A stretch of DNA of 64,000 bases from Diospyros lotus. Taxonomy: Eukaryota > Streptophyta > Magnoliopsida > Ericales > Ebenaceae. Under the pieces are notes generated by a model. The model had not been told where the DNA came from, searched no databases, and was given only the letters and a program-made list of their open reading frames with translations. How positions within the stretch are numbered: position 1 is the stretch's first letter; the number at the start of each line of letters is the position of its first letter. The position numbers and the translations under genes were made by a program. Of the stretch, positions 13,601 to 25,891 are shown piece after piece. Location: contig NC_068351.1 of the NCBI RefSeq assembly GCF_014633365.1, positions 8,252,907 through 8,316,906 on the forward strand, in the 5' to 3' direction.

Positions 13601-14434
13601 AGAGCATTACAGCATCTCCAATTTTAATGTGGAACAGTAGTTTTGCACCAAATTTTTCAACACGTACCACCAAGTTTCTGTTCACTCTCCAACTCAACAT
13701 CAAATTGGTGCAAAAAATATCTTTAAAGAATATTTTATAAATAATTGTTTAATTAATTTATTTAACTTAGTATAATATTATTAAAAATAATTAGTCACAT
13801 TTTATAAAAAAAATTAATAATTACTCTCAGAATTTTTTTTAAATTTTTTACAAAATATGTTATTCTAATTAATTTTTCAACTAATTTTTTAATTAATTAT
13901 TTTTACCTAACTTTTATCAAATTAATTGTTTATCCAACTAATTATTTATCCATCTCATTGTTTCAACTAATATTTTAAATTAACTAAATTATTGTTCCCA
14001 TAAATGTTTTTTTCACTTAATATTTTAACTAATGTTCCCATAAATATTTTTTTAACATGGTATTTATAAAATATACTAAATATTTTAAAATATATTCAAT
14101 ATTACACTCATTTTATAAATCTTAATAAAATATTTTCATCGGTATATATTTTTTATAATAATTAAATTTATATTTTTAATTATTAATCAAAATATACAAA
14201 TATAATAAAAGTAATAATTTAAAATAATTTGTTTTGAAGTTATACTAAAAAGGGAAAAATTGGAAATAAAATTAAAAAATAAATTTGGTATTGGTGAAAA
14301 GTATAACACCAAATTTGGTGTTATTCTTTCGTCCAACACCAAATTTGGTGATTGGAGTTTGTGTCCAACACCAAATTGGTGTATTTATTGGACAGCATTT
14401 TGACACCAAATTAGTGATCCATTAGAGATGCTCT
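13601..14434. mobile_element. Tourist-like MITE or PIF derivative, 834 bp, TSD TAA
   Basis: It begins AGAGCATTACAGCATCTCC and ends, on the other strand, AGAGCATCTCTAATGG, with TAA on both sides. Near both ends ACACCAAATTTGGTG-type palindromes recur. The matching part of unit 2 (about 35460-35500) is uninterrupted. Confidence 0.7.
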
Positions 14435-15594
14435 TAATACTTAATTTTCTTAGTAAGAGAGATTACTTTAATTAATCAAGAAGTTACATTTCATACGGAG
14501 AATGTTATTACTCATATCGGATAGTATAATATTTGTTCAACCCAGACAAAATGAAAGGAGAGTGTGGGTCCGAACGTAAACCCCACTCCCTCCATCGGAC
14601 CAACCCAAAGCGGCAGGAGCACAAATCTGCACTTCACATACATCCCAAAATACTAAAAAATCAGCAACTTTTCTGAATCCCAAAATGGTAGGAACAGGAA
14701 TCAGCCCCGCTGCCATTGTTAAGCATCACAAAGCTATTAGAGCAGTGTTAGATTGGAAGAAAGATTCACTTCAAGTCCTCCGCGACTACTTGATCAGGCG
14801 TCAACGAGGCGGTACGTCAGGCTCATGTCGACGTGCACGGCAACACGATTCTCCATTTTCTGGCCATCGACGGCAATGCATCGGCTTTCAAACAACTCTT
14901 TGAAGACGGCCTGTTGACCAGCGAAATGCTGAAGAAGGGGAACTTGAGAGGGGACACGACCTTGCACGAAGCCGCGAGGTTTGGGCGATGCAATGTCGTA
15001 GAAATCATGTTGGACAAGGATGAAGGCTTGGCTTTGGCACGCAATAGTTTGGGCGAGACACCGCTTTACGTTGCCGTTGCATCAGGGAAGAAAGATGCGT
15101 TCGTTTTGGTGAAGGGGAAACTAAACAAGGACAGCGTAACAACAACGAGAAATGACGGCTGCACTCTCCTTCACGCCGCCGTCACCGGAGAATATTATTG
15201 GAAGCGTCTTCTTCTTACCACTAAAGTTGTAGCTTAATTAGTGACAGCTACTAGCGTCTGAGTTTTTGAGATCTCGAATTCAAATCTCGGTTACTTTAGC
15301 ACTAGATTCCAAAAGGTATAATTTTAATTACTTGGGGTTTGTCTTCTCATGTTGAGCAGGACTAGCATAGGTGAAATCATTTCCATATCTTGCTCAAGCA
15401 CAAGACGAGAAAGGATTAACTGCATTGAATCTGCTAGCCAGCAAACCTCTTTCCTTTAAAAGCGGGTCAGCATATTCATTCCTAAATCTTGGGAGTAGAT
15501 CTTACATCCCAACACAAATTGTTCGCTGTTTGATCTATCTTTGTGAGTATTAATCTACGCTGACAGACATGTGTTGCTTTCTAATTATGTATAG

Positions 15595-16041
15595 GAGGGT
15601 GTTTGGCTAAGCAATTTGACCATTTATAAATTGTTATTGAAGTTTAAACATGTAAACCCTATTTAGTTATACGTTTATTAAAAGTTAAAAGTCTAAATGC
15701 TACTGATCTTAAACGCTATTTGATAATGTTTTAGAAAAACTCCTTTCTAGCTTTTCTCAAAACGTTGTCTATAACTTATTTAGTTGAACAACTATTTTAC
15801 AATTTTACCTTTTAATAACTATCATATTTCCAACTATCATAAAACATTATAAATTAAATTCTCTCTACCTCACTCCATTTCATCCTCGTTGTTGCCTCTA
15901 TCTCCTCCATGGCAGCCGCCATTCCTAGCCCCATCTCTGTTGTCGTCGCCTTCATCTCTTTTTGTTGCCTCCAACGCCACCTCCATCTTTGTCTGCTGCC
16001 ATTGCTGCCTCATCGGAATCGGCAACTCCATCCCCTGCCAT

Positions 16042-16078
<37 letters not shown>

Positions 16079-18039
16079 TAACATCTCAACCTATATACAC
16101 TACAAAAAATTAACGTTTTAGCAACAAAAAATTCCGTTGCTAAAACATCAAAATCTGTTAGTGACGGATTTAGTGATGGGTACATTTTCATTGCTAAAAA
16201 GGACGTCACTGAAATGTAGCGATTGGATTAGTGATAGGATTAGCGACAAGTGTTATACCTGTCGCTGAATTCAATGACGGGTACCTTTTCGTCATTAAAT
16301 TCAACGCGTGCCTCAAAATTCAACGCACGCCAACCCCTGCCCTCCCCTTATGTGCTTGCCGCGTGGCTATGCCTCTGCTTACCACATGCCAGCACTGGGA
16401 TATTAATCCCCGCAATAATTCGAAGTGTTGCACCTTGGAATCAAATCGCCAACTTTCCAAGACCACCTTTATATGTGCGCGCTAACCAACCGATCTAAAA
16501 GCCTCCTTGCTTATTAAAATGCATAAATTATATTTATAGTATTTTCTTCCAAACTTTTTAGAATTATATTTACACTCCAAAATTTTCTAAATTTATTTAA
16601 TGAATATTAATTTTAATATTAATATTAGTAAAGGGAAATGAATATTAATTTTAATTTTAATATTTATTAATTTATTTCATTACTAATTCAAATAGAAGTT
16701 TATAAATTATTATATTAAAAGCGAAAAATTATGTTCTTATTTTAATTTTAATTTGTAATGTCGTATTTTATTAATTTTTTAAATTAATGAATATTAATTT
16801 TAATTTCAAATTAAAATTTTAATTTAATTTTTTTATTTTTAGCAACGGACATGACCGTTGATAAATTTTGAATTTAATTTTTTTTTCCTTTTTAGCGACA
16901 GGTATACCCTCATAGCTAAATTTTGAATTTTAAATTTAATTTTTTTCCCTTTTTAGCAAATGGTATATCTCCGTCGCTAAATTTTTAATTTTTAATTTAT
17001 TTTTTTCTCTTTTAGCAACGAGTGTACCCCCTTGTTAAATTTTAATTTTTTTTTCTTTTTTAGCGACAGGTATAACCCCCATTGCTAAATTTTTAATTTT
17101 TAATTTTTTATTTTTTAGCAACGAGTGTACCCAATTGGTAAATATTAAATTTTTATTTATTTTTTCATTTTTAGCTAAATGTATACCCTGCCGTTAAATT
17201 TTGAATTTTTTTTTTTTAGCGATAGATGTACCCTCATCTCTAAATATTAAATTTTTAATTTATTTTTTTTTTTCTATTTTAGCAACGGGTGTGCCTGTCA
17301 CCAAATATTAAATTTTTAATTTAATTTTTTTTTCTTTTTGGTGAGGGTGTAACCCCGTCGTTAAATTTTTAATTTTTAATTTTTTTCTTTTTTAGCGACG
17401 GGTGTACCCTCGTTGCTAAAGTTTTTTATTTTTAATTTATTTTTTCTTTTTTAGCGACGAATTTTTCTATCGCTAAATTTTTAAATTTATTAAAAATATT
17501 AAAAATTATTTAGTGACAGATTTTCTATTGCTAATTCCATCACTAAATTTAGTCACCGGTCTTTTTGTCACTAAATTAAAAAAATATTTTAAAAAATTGG
17601 AGATGGAATTTTCGTTGCTAATTAGTGACGGAATTAAAATTTTGTTGCTAAAAACTGTTTTTCTTATACTGATATTCAATTTTTTTATGAATTAAATCTA
17701 AATTTAAACATAAAGTATTATATTAATATATTTTTTAATAATTATATATAATTTATCAATAATGGTAAAAATTTATGGGTTGGATATTAATTTATAATTT
17801 ATTTTTATTAAAAATTATGAATTTTATTTATATTATTCAACAACTTGTTTATTTTCATCTTTTTGTTAAGTTCTCATAATTTATCAAATATTTTATACTA
17901 AATATATAATTATATAAATAATAATTTAAAACATATTTATCTAAACACATTATCAACGTAAACGATAAACTATTTTAAAGATTTTCACAACTTTTAAGTA
18001 AAAAAACTTAAAAAGCCATCGTAAAAAACTGTAACCCAA
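15595..18039. mobile_element. 2.4-kb insertion in intron 2 of gene A
   Basis: Gene B reads ATGTATAGTTTTGTTTTC without interruption; gene A has GAGGGTGTTTGGCTAAG...ACTGTAACCCAA between ATGTATAG and TAGGTTTGTTTTC. The ends look like a decayed hAT- or PIF-type element. It carries a (TA)n run (16050-16077) and a nested CACTA element. Confidence 0.55.
16098..17671. mobile_element. Non-autonomous CACTA element, TSD ATA
   Basis: It starts CACTACAAAAAATTAACG and ends, on the other strand, CAGTATAAGAAAAACAG, with ATA at 16095-16097 and 17672-17674. The interior from 16840 on is a run of roughly 60-90 bp units: T-rich tract, TTTTTAGCGACGGG, TGTACCCC, GTCGCTAAA. There is no transposase frame. Confidence 0.72.
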
Positions 18040-18619
18040 TAGGTTTGTTTTCTTTTCATTAGTTCTATGTATGTTTTGAATACGGATTTGGTTTATATGT
18101 TTTGTACCTTCACCATAGCATTCCGCCAATGGTTAATAGAACAAAGCCCAGTGCAGATGCGGAAAATCCTCCTCAAAATCAATCGGATATCGCACAACCA
18201 ACAACGTCTTTGTGGCTAACCAAACTAACATCGGGTATTTGCTTTACTTATTCAACTTTATTTTGGTTTTGTTGTCACATAACAATATATATGTAAAATT
18301 ACTGCACAAGCATCATGATGCTTGTAGGTTGCTTTACCAATAAAAAAGAAGCTTTATAGTACAAGCACAAGAGCTTTATAGACTCACTTCTATTTGTAGA
18401 AGATTTGTTGAGAGAGAATTTTGCTTTGATTGAAAACTATAAGAACAACTCTACCAAATAGAATATACTTCTAAATTATTCTTAAGGCTTGTTTATTACA
18501 CGAAAAATCTTTAAGACTTTTGAGTGTATTGTTGTCATTGGCAGTTATTTAATGATTTGAGTACGTTTTGTATATAAGGCATCAAACATAGACCTCTTTG
18601 TATTATAAAAGTTATTTTA

Positions 18620-19308
18620 AGATATTCAGTGCACACATCTCAAAGCCATACCTTTAGCATTGTTAGCAGATTTTTATTTGAAGTCCATGTGCGGGAAAAT
18701 CACACTAAATATCACTAAATTTTGGTGTGTGTTTTATTTTAGTTACTAAATTTTAATTTTTTGTAATGTCATCACAGAAATTTAAAAAAATTTATAATGT
18801 GGTCACATATAAGATTTTTCGACCACTCTATAGTCGGAGTAGGTGACGTGGCGAGACAAATAATAATAATTATTGTGCAATAACAACCAATCAGAATGTG
18901 TCACGTGTCAAACTTATTAAACCCATTAAAACCACATGACACGTTTTGATTAGTTGTTATTGTATAATATTTTATATTGTTTGCCACATCAGAGCCACGT
19001 GAGCGTCACATCACCCACTTCGACTATAGAGTGGTCGAAAAATCTTATATGTGATCATAGTGCAAAATTTTTTAAATTTCTGTAATCACAATAAAAATAA
19101 TTAAAATTTAATAATCAAAATTAAAAACACATTAAACTTTAATGATCTTTAACGTAATTTACCCGTCTACGTGCACTCTCAAAGCCATACCTTTAGCATT
19201 GTTGGCAGATTTTTAATTGAAGTGAATCATAGAGCGTCTATGTGCACTCTCAAAGCCATACCTTTAGCATTGTTGGCAGATATTTAATTGAAGTGAATCA
19301 TAGAGGAC
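18620..19308 (+). repeat. 72-bp unit present three times in gene A intron 3
   Basis: TCTCAAAGCCATACCTTTAG...GCAGATTTTTAATTGAAGT occurs at about 18637-18692, 19165-19238 and 19239-19308. The first and second are separated by the foldback element. Gene B has one copy (about 42285). Confidence 0.8.
18693..19164. mobile_element. Foldback, Mutator-like MITE with about 200-bp inverted arms
   Basis: The outer ends are GGGAAAATCACACTAAA and, on the other strand, GGGTAAATTACGTTAAAG. The arms pair through AAGATTTTTCGACCACTC and its complement and leave a short centre. The flanks GTCCATGTGC and GTCTACGTGC agree at 8 of 10 bases. It interrupts intron 3 of gene A and is absent from gene B. Confidence 0.7.
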
Positions 19309-19851
19309 GCACGTGATTTCTACACCAACATTAACTAGTTTTATTTAAACCTCCAAAACATCAACCTAGAGTAGAACCATGGTGAGTTGTATCTTTGTGC
19401 ACCTTAATCGAAGGAACAAGGATAGAAATTTATCTTAAAATATATAAAAAGACTTGAATGGTCCCAAATATTAGTAAATTACAAAAAAAAAATTGATCGA
19501 GGAACAGAGAAATATTTACTTGCCGTTGCATGTATCTTCATGCCTTCAAGAGAGTTAATTGCTCATTCGTCTTTGCTTAATGTAGGTCTCATCTTTATTT
19601 TCTTAATCTACTCTTATACTTTATTTTTTGAATTTCAACTCTTTCTCTTATACTTTTTAAGTCTATTGTTCTTGCAGGGTACAGAAGAGTGCTTAGAGGT
19701 TGGTTGTTCTAGCTTAATTTTTTCCTTTTACTTAAGATTACTCACCAAGAAGCCTTTTCGTTTTCCTTTTTTTTTTTGTTCTTTTTTTTTTTTTTGAAGA
19801 ATTTATGTTCACAATGTTATTCCTTGAATCTTTAATTTCTTGTTTGTGTAG

Positions 19852-21169
19852 TTTCCAATTTGCTTAGAGGAGTAGATGATATAAAGCAAAAGCACGCATT
19901 GGCAGTATCGCTAGCTAAAAGATTAATTGGAGATGAAGAAGATTGGAGCCGTTACACTTACGGTGAAAGTACAATGGAACCATGTAAAGATCATGGGCAA
20001 ATGAATGACTCAGTTTCTCTACAACTGCCTAATTTGGATTCTACAATTGATTCATCCAAAAATAATAGAATGAGAAATCCGCTAATTCAGGCGGTAGAAA
20101 ACAGCATTGAGGAGTTGGTAGAGGAAATACTAGAAAAATTCCCAGATGCGGCCTATACAGTGGACAAGAATGGAAAGAACATATTGCATATAGCAGTGGT
20201 GAAGAAAGATAAAAGACTGTATGACTACTTGAAGACAAAAGTTGGCAAGGATGTGATGCTAACAGCAATTGACAACCAGGGAAACACCATTCTGCATCTT
20301 GCAACAAAACAAGGAAATAGTCCTAGAATTGTTCTCGGACATATGAACCAGATGGCATGGGACGTATGCTGGTTTAAGGTTCCTAGCTAAGAAATTATTT
20401 TCTTGAATACATGCAATGCGATTCAATCAACGACTATTACATTACTTAGCCAAATGATGTGCTTACTTTATATTTTGATAGTCTACTATGTAGAATTAAA
20501 AAAAAAAAAAAACAAAAACCATTTGAGTTGCTAACTATTTTCTTTCTTTGGCAGAGGATATGGTATGATTCTCCCCCTCATTTCCAATACCACCGCAATT
20601 TTGTTGGGAAGACAGCAAGTGAACTATTTCAAGGAAACCATGTCAGCTTACGAGAGAAGGCTGAGAAGGCACTCAAAGATATGAACAGTGAGTTGATGCT
20701 GGCTGTTGCTCTCCTTGGCACTGTCAACTATGCGACATTATTTACCGTCCCTGGAGGTTTTGATGACGATAACAATAGTGGAAGTTTTGGTCGTCCAAAG
20801 TTTTTTAGCACCAAGAAAGAAGATCAACTTTTGTCATTCTTGTGGTACACTGAGGCCACTCTATTTAGCACTCTAATTGCCTTGACTACCATGCTTTTGA
20901 TTCAGTTGTCGAGGTTTACCAATGACGACTTCTTCATGATCTTGCCAGTGAGATACCTTGGTTCTCTGGCTGCTCTATTTGTCTCCACCATCTTCACAAT
21001 TGCAGCTTGTGCTGAGGCCTACGTTATCATCGAAATAAATGTCAACCCATACAATGCAATGTGGCCAGCCATAGGTTTCCTAATCTTTATTTCAATAGAT
21101 GTAGTGTACCTGACCGTTCATTACCTGTATTTTGCTTTTCGTTGTTTTGTTTCATTTACTGGCCGATAA
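19852..21169 (+). pseudogene. Gene A exons 5-6, still open: ankyrin block plus PGG domain
   Basis: Exon 5 (19852-20378) and exon 6 (20555-21169) read open from acceptor to stop and keep [20 protein letters not shown], the PGG triplet and four hydrophobic segments. The C-terminus is FTGR, shorter than gene B's FTGQEM. The open frame despite four upstream lesions means either recent inactivation or selection on the membrane part alone. Confidence 0.8.
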
Positions 21170-21891
21170 ATGTAGCATACATCAAAGCCTTTTCATTTTC
21201 TTTTTCATTATACTAAATTATAGCTTCGAATTGCATCATTGTTGATGGGCTTTGAGTTCTCTCTTGGATAGCATTAATTTCTTGAAAAAGCATTGCACCT
21301 TTTTTTTTTAATTTTTAATTGCTTTTACTGAATGATGTGAGAGCTCTCTTAATTAAGAACAATCTTCAATTGTTGTTTGTTCCGTAGGACAAACCCAAAA
21401 CCATCATTTCCATGTTCTGGGTTATTGAAGTGAGAATCTTTTAATCCATTTGAGAAGAAGCCAGAACTTTTGAACCACACATTCATGTTGCCTTTTCATT
21501 TAGTATCCGGAACATGGTATTAGATGAATGAACTAGGAAACCTAACGGGGTGAGTCTCTTTAACAACACAGGCAAAGTTGAAATTTTTTTATAATGAAAT
21601 ATAAATCACAAGGACTGTCATGAACAAAAAGGGGAGTGTATAATTAACACGCCACTGGTGGTGTTTGGGTCTGCAACACTCGGGCCCAAACCGCAGTAGT
21701 ATCCATTTCCGTATGGTTCTCCTCACTGGCACTTTTCACTCCTTCACAGTTTCACTTATTCTTTACTTGGAAGTTGGAACATTGGCACCGGCTTTATTCT
21801 CCTCAACTTCTTTAAACCGGTTTCGTCCTCTATTAAGCAAAAACCACTAATTGAAGACAGTTCTCCGAATCCATCTGTATAGACGGCCCAA

Positions 21892-22079
21892 ATAGCAGCT
21901 TCAAGAACCAGCTCCACCGCTGACGACGCCACCGTTAGCCACCACGACAATTTCAGAGCAGTGTTAGATCGAGGAAAGACGATTCACTTCAAGTCTTCGG
22001 CCACTACTTGGGGCGCCCGCAAGGGGACCATCTGGGACACATAGACGTCGACGGCAACACAGTTCTTTTTATCGTGCTA
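21892..22079 (+). pseudogene. Copy C: exon-1 fragment of a third ankyrin-PGG gene
   Basis: The stretch aligns with gene B exon 1 from about residue 4 onward: AGCTCCACCGC, CCACCGTTAGCCACCACGAC, TTCAGAGCAGTGTTAGATCG, then a one-base loss, then GATTCACTTCAAGTCTTCGG and GACGTCGACGGCAACACAGT. The ATG is gone, and homology stops where an hAT-derived tail begins at about 22080. It lies just after gene A and just before unit 2, so the locus once had at least three gene copies. Confidence 0.75.
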
Positions 22080-22331
22080 GAAAAAGTATTTTTTGCAATA
22101 AATATTATGAAGAGTTGGAGACTAATGGATGAATTATAACTTAGTTGTGTATGTAAAGCATGATGTATTTAATAAAATTAATAATAAGATCATACGACGT
22201 TGTCAAAGTATGAAAAGTTATAAGAAAAAATTGTAAAAAAATTTTATATTTTAATATTATTCTTATTTTTAAATTATATTTTTTATATTTAAGTTCGTTC
22301 CCACTAAATCAAAATTCTAGCTCCACCCCTA
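22080..22331 (+). mobile_element. Truncated hAT remnant at the junction of the two units
   Basis: The last 120 bp match the right end of the hAT at 50671-51707: AAATTATATTTTTTATA, then CCCACTAAATCAAAATTCTA and GCTCCACCCCT. The left part is missing. It abuts copy C on the left and unit 2 on the right. Confidence 0.6.
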
Positions 22332-23783
22332 CATATATATATATATAAATGAACACATATATATATATACTTTTATATGTATTTTATATTTATATACATA
22401 TATATAAACATGTGTGTGACCATATATTTATACAGTCCTATTTCTATACATATATAACAATGGATCAAGAATATACAAAAATATGTGCAGAATATACAAA
22501 TATATATATGTATATATAGGTATTTATAGTCAAGGATAACACTAAATTAAGAAATCAAAGAATACTAGTATACCTTAGAACTGTTATGAGAAGGACTGTG
22601 GAGAGAGCTACGGTCATTCACCAATCACTGGGAAGTTATTTGAAGGCCTAATGTTCACTAATTGTACTTGTTCGCAAGATGTAGTAGTCACCTATCTCTA
22701 GGGTCGTTGCAAGTAGGAATTGCTAATCAATCACTAGTAGAGGCTAGGGTTTAAATATAAAATACATAGAATGATGCCATTTGGGGTTGAAAAAGAAAAA
22801 AAACAAGTGTACATTAGGTGTTTCTAGCATAGTTACATATACGTTTTTCACACGAGTGTTTCTAAACCCTCTAAACTGCAATTAGTGACTTAAATTAATT
22901 GAAATTACTAGAAAAATGCTCTGATGCCCATAGAGTGTTTCTTTTAAAAGTTGCAAAATACTCTATTTTATCCGAGCCGCAACCTTACTATTTTCTTTTT
23001 GATGAATAAGCTTGCCTCAATATTATTTTGATAATATTATTTAAGTAAAATTCCTCACCAATGAGGGGGCGTGACCAATATTGCCCCAATATGGGTCCGG
23101 TCTCCACTAGTAAGGGTGCGGAGACTTCGATTTATGAAAAAGGGTCAACCTCTATGTTTAAGCCCCAGTTAGGCCTTTTATTTGGGCCTTGTTTGGCCCA
23201 GCTAAGGCCAACACCAAGAAACCTTAAACCCCCAAAGTTTTATATGTGTTGTCTGGGCCTCCTTATTTTATCTGTTTGTTTGGTCTTCCCACTCATTTTG
23301 TTCGCCTTCGGTTTTTAAGGTCACTTATTAGGTTGTTTCTTAGTAGAGGATGTATATATATATGTTCTGGTGCTTTGGCCTTAGTTTTAATGCATGGTGC
23401 ATGTCCCTTTGTGGGCAATTTCGTATTTGTTGGTTGTAACCCGAACCAAATTATTTTGTTTTTGACATTTGAACGAAAGCTACATAGAAATTAACTGAAT
23501 CAAAATTGAACACCTCGATTCAATTTTCAGTTAGCTAAATCTTTTTTTTCCCTTTTTCTTTTTTACCCAAATTTAGGAATATTGACATAAAAATAAAAAA
23601 AAATTCAAGGAAAATACGAAAAAGGAAAAATGAACAAATTCAAGAGCAGGCTAGTATGAGAATTCGAAACTGATATTAAATGCTGTACTGCTTACGGTTT
23701 GTGGAAGCTAACCAAGAATGACTTAATTATTGTGCATACATATGCTTTGCTTATGCGTCGCACTGCAAACCCATACTAACAAG
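22332..23783. other. Unit-2 intergenic sequence, no gene
   Basis: Matches 7985-10030 of unit 1, without the MITE at 8573 and the 290-bp block at 9250. The short open frames in it are not conserved between the units. Confidence 0.6.
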
Positions 23784-23796
23784 TTATTAGATCATG

Positions 23797-25529
23797 GTCT
23801 CCAGGGTACAGATTGTAATATTCTAGTATTTTAAGAATGATAATAATTAATTTTTTTATATTTAAAATATTTTTACATTTATTGGAGATTATAATTGAAA
23901 AAATTAATGAGCTAAGTTAAAAAAAGAAAGACTAAATAAATGGACTTAGAGTCAGTGAGCTAAGTTGAAAAAAGAAATGCTAAATAAATGAATTTAGAGC
24001 TAGTGGGTTAAGTTGAAAAAAAAAAAAAAGAAAGACTAAGTAAATAGGCTTAGAGTTAGTAGGCTAAGAAAGTGGGCTTAAAATTAATGAATTAAATAAA
24101 AGAATAATATATTCAAAAGAAAATTTAGTGAAAAATAATTAAAATAATATGATAAAATAATTAAAGATAATAAATGAAATAATTAAAAAATGTGGGAGAC
24201 AAAATAGGATGTGGATAAATAATAAAAAATAATAGGTGAAATAATTGAGAAATGTGGGAGACAAGGTAGGATGTGAACAAATAATTAAAGATTATGGATG
24301 AGATTTAGTAGAAAATAATTAAGAAATGTGATAAAATAATTAAAGATAATAGGTGAAATAATTGAGAAATATGGGAGATAAAGTAGGGTGTGGATAAATA
24401 ATTAAAGAAAATAGGTGAAATAATTGAGAAATGTGGGAGACAAAGTAGAATGTTGATAAATAATTAAAGATTATGAGTGAGATTTAGTGAAAAATAATTA
24501 AGAAATGTGACAAAATAATTAAAGATAGTTGATCACTACAATTATGCTAAACTTAATTAAACCTTCTATAAATAGAGAAAACTTGAAAAATTGGAGGAAT
24601 TAAATTAGAAAGAGAGAGGTTGTAAGAAAAAAAAATTTGAGAGTGAGAGAGAAATTTGAAAAAGGAAGAAAGAAATATTGTAAGAAAGAAATTGAGCTTG
24701 TGAAAGTGATTTGGGAATGAGGAGTAAGGAAGAGAAATTTGGACACATTAAAGAGAAAGTTGAAGAAAGTATTACAAGATAAGTGTAAATATCTCAAATA
24801 GATGGAAGTTGATAATATTTTCTTTTATCTTATTATGTTTAATTTTTTAGAAAAATTCAAAAAAAAATCAGGTGTTTTATTTTATGAATTATTATGGAAG
24901 AAATTTCTGGAAAATATAGAATGAATTATTTATTTGGTGATTTTTGGAAAAAAAAGGTAATTTCTAAAATATGCCCTGTTTGAGAGTACGAGCAGGCATC
25001 GTTGTTTTACCAATGGTGCATCCATACACCTCGGCTTGGAAAGAGTTGGCTGTAAAAAATGGTAAGTGACATATGAAGTATGGATGTCTGTCGGCTCAAA
25101 TAGGCCAAACGACAGGACATTATGCATTTACATTTATACATAAGTATTAAACTCTTACTTAGATGGGCGATCATCTAACTAGGCGATGCCCTTGGAATAT
25201 TTAATGTTCCAGATGGAAGTCATAACAGAAACGAAGGAAATGAAGGCATGTGATGGCACTCGTTGAAGTGCGTAAATGTATCGATTATGTATAAAACCTA
25301 TCATGTTTATATCGTGCTATGTTATCCATGATATTGATTATGATATTTACAGCATGTAATAATAAGGGATGATCATGATTATGTTTAAACACTAGTACAT
25401 TTGAGAATGATGTTATAATTTTGTTATGTATATGAATCTACAATTTTAATGTTATAAGCTTGTTAAGTATTAGGTTGCGATCTATCATGTTTCCGCTATT
25501 AGTTATGGTTTACCCTAATGAAGAGAAAG

Positions 25530-25560
<31 letters not shown>

Positions 25561-25810
25561 TATATGAGGTAGAATTGATAAAGTATCTATTAACTAATAA
25601 ACGTTGGGGGGTAAGAAACGCTTCAAGAAGAATAAGATGTTACATAGGTTAAGTGGTTAAAACCACGATAAATTGATATTTGTATTAATAAGTCGTGAAT
25701 TCGATTCCTTACCCTGCGTAGTAAGACAAAACATTTACTTGCAATTTATTTGCTCTGTCGAAATCGATGACATGAGTGATGGGGGACCATGCAAGGGTGA
25801 TAATCCCAAA
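23797..25810. mobile_element. 2.0-kb insertion flanked by 13-bp direct repeats
   Basis: TTATTAGATCATG occurs at 23784-23796 and 25811-25823; unit 1 has it once (about 10040). Inside, 23814-25644 starts TGTAATATTC and ends GATGTTACA like a solo LTR, with a CTATAAATAGAG promoter-like box near 24569. The remaining right end (25645-25810) has a GTGGTTAAAACCAC run and TTCGATTCC, resembling a tRNA-type promoter. A SINE later hit by an LTR would fit, but this is not proven. Confidence 0.5.
23900..24530 (+). repeat. Two adjoining minisatellites inside the insertion
   Basis: About 23905-24090 has four copies of a roughly 50-bp unit (GAGCTAAGTTGAAAAAAG...GACTAAATAAATGG). About 24170-24530 repeats GGTGAAATAATTGAGAAATG, TGGGAGACAAAGTAGG and ATAAATAATTAAAGATAAT five times with variants. 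Confidence 0.75.
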
Positions 25811-25891
25811 TTATTAGATCATGAAATTACATTATATTATTTAGTTAAGAATTACACTTACGTGTGTGTATATATATATGTAAGACATTTA

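Larger units (their letters stand above)
14685..21169 (+). pseudogene. Gene A: broken tandem copy of gene B
   Basis: All six exons of gene B have counterparts: 14685-15199, 15360-15542, 18119-18234, 19678-19698, 19852-20378 and 20555-21169. Four lesions break it. Exon 1 holds 7 extra bases just upstream of 14822, shifting the frame. The exon-1 donor GTAAGT of gene B is GGAAGC here (about 15200). Exon 2 has an in-frame TAG at 15368-15370, where gene B carries 6 more bases. Exon 3 lacks one base at its start (18119), which leads to a stop. Exons 4-6 are open, and their splice sites match gene B, so a partial transcript from internal sequence is possible. Intron 2 holds 2.4 kb of transposon sequence absent from gene B. 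Confidence 0.85.
7985..21590 (+). repeat. Tandem segmental duplication, unit 1
   Basis: Matches unit 2 in order: 8010-8150 with 22400-22530, 8880-9240 with 22920-23320, 9590-10060 with 23345-23800, 10225-10390 with 26465-26630, 10390-10950 with 32740-33590, 11700-12350 with 33590-34250, gene A with gene B, and 21170-21560 with 44760-45160. It ends near 21560-21590, where the match to unit 2 fades. Confidence 0.85.

Noticed and set aside
15371..15553. 60-codon frame as a separate gene
   Set aside because: It is exon 2 of gene A after the in-frame TAG, read into the intron.
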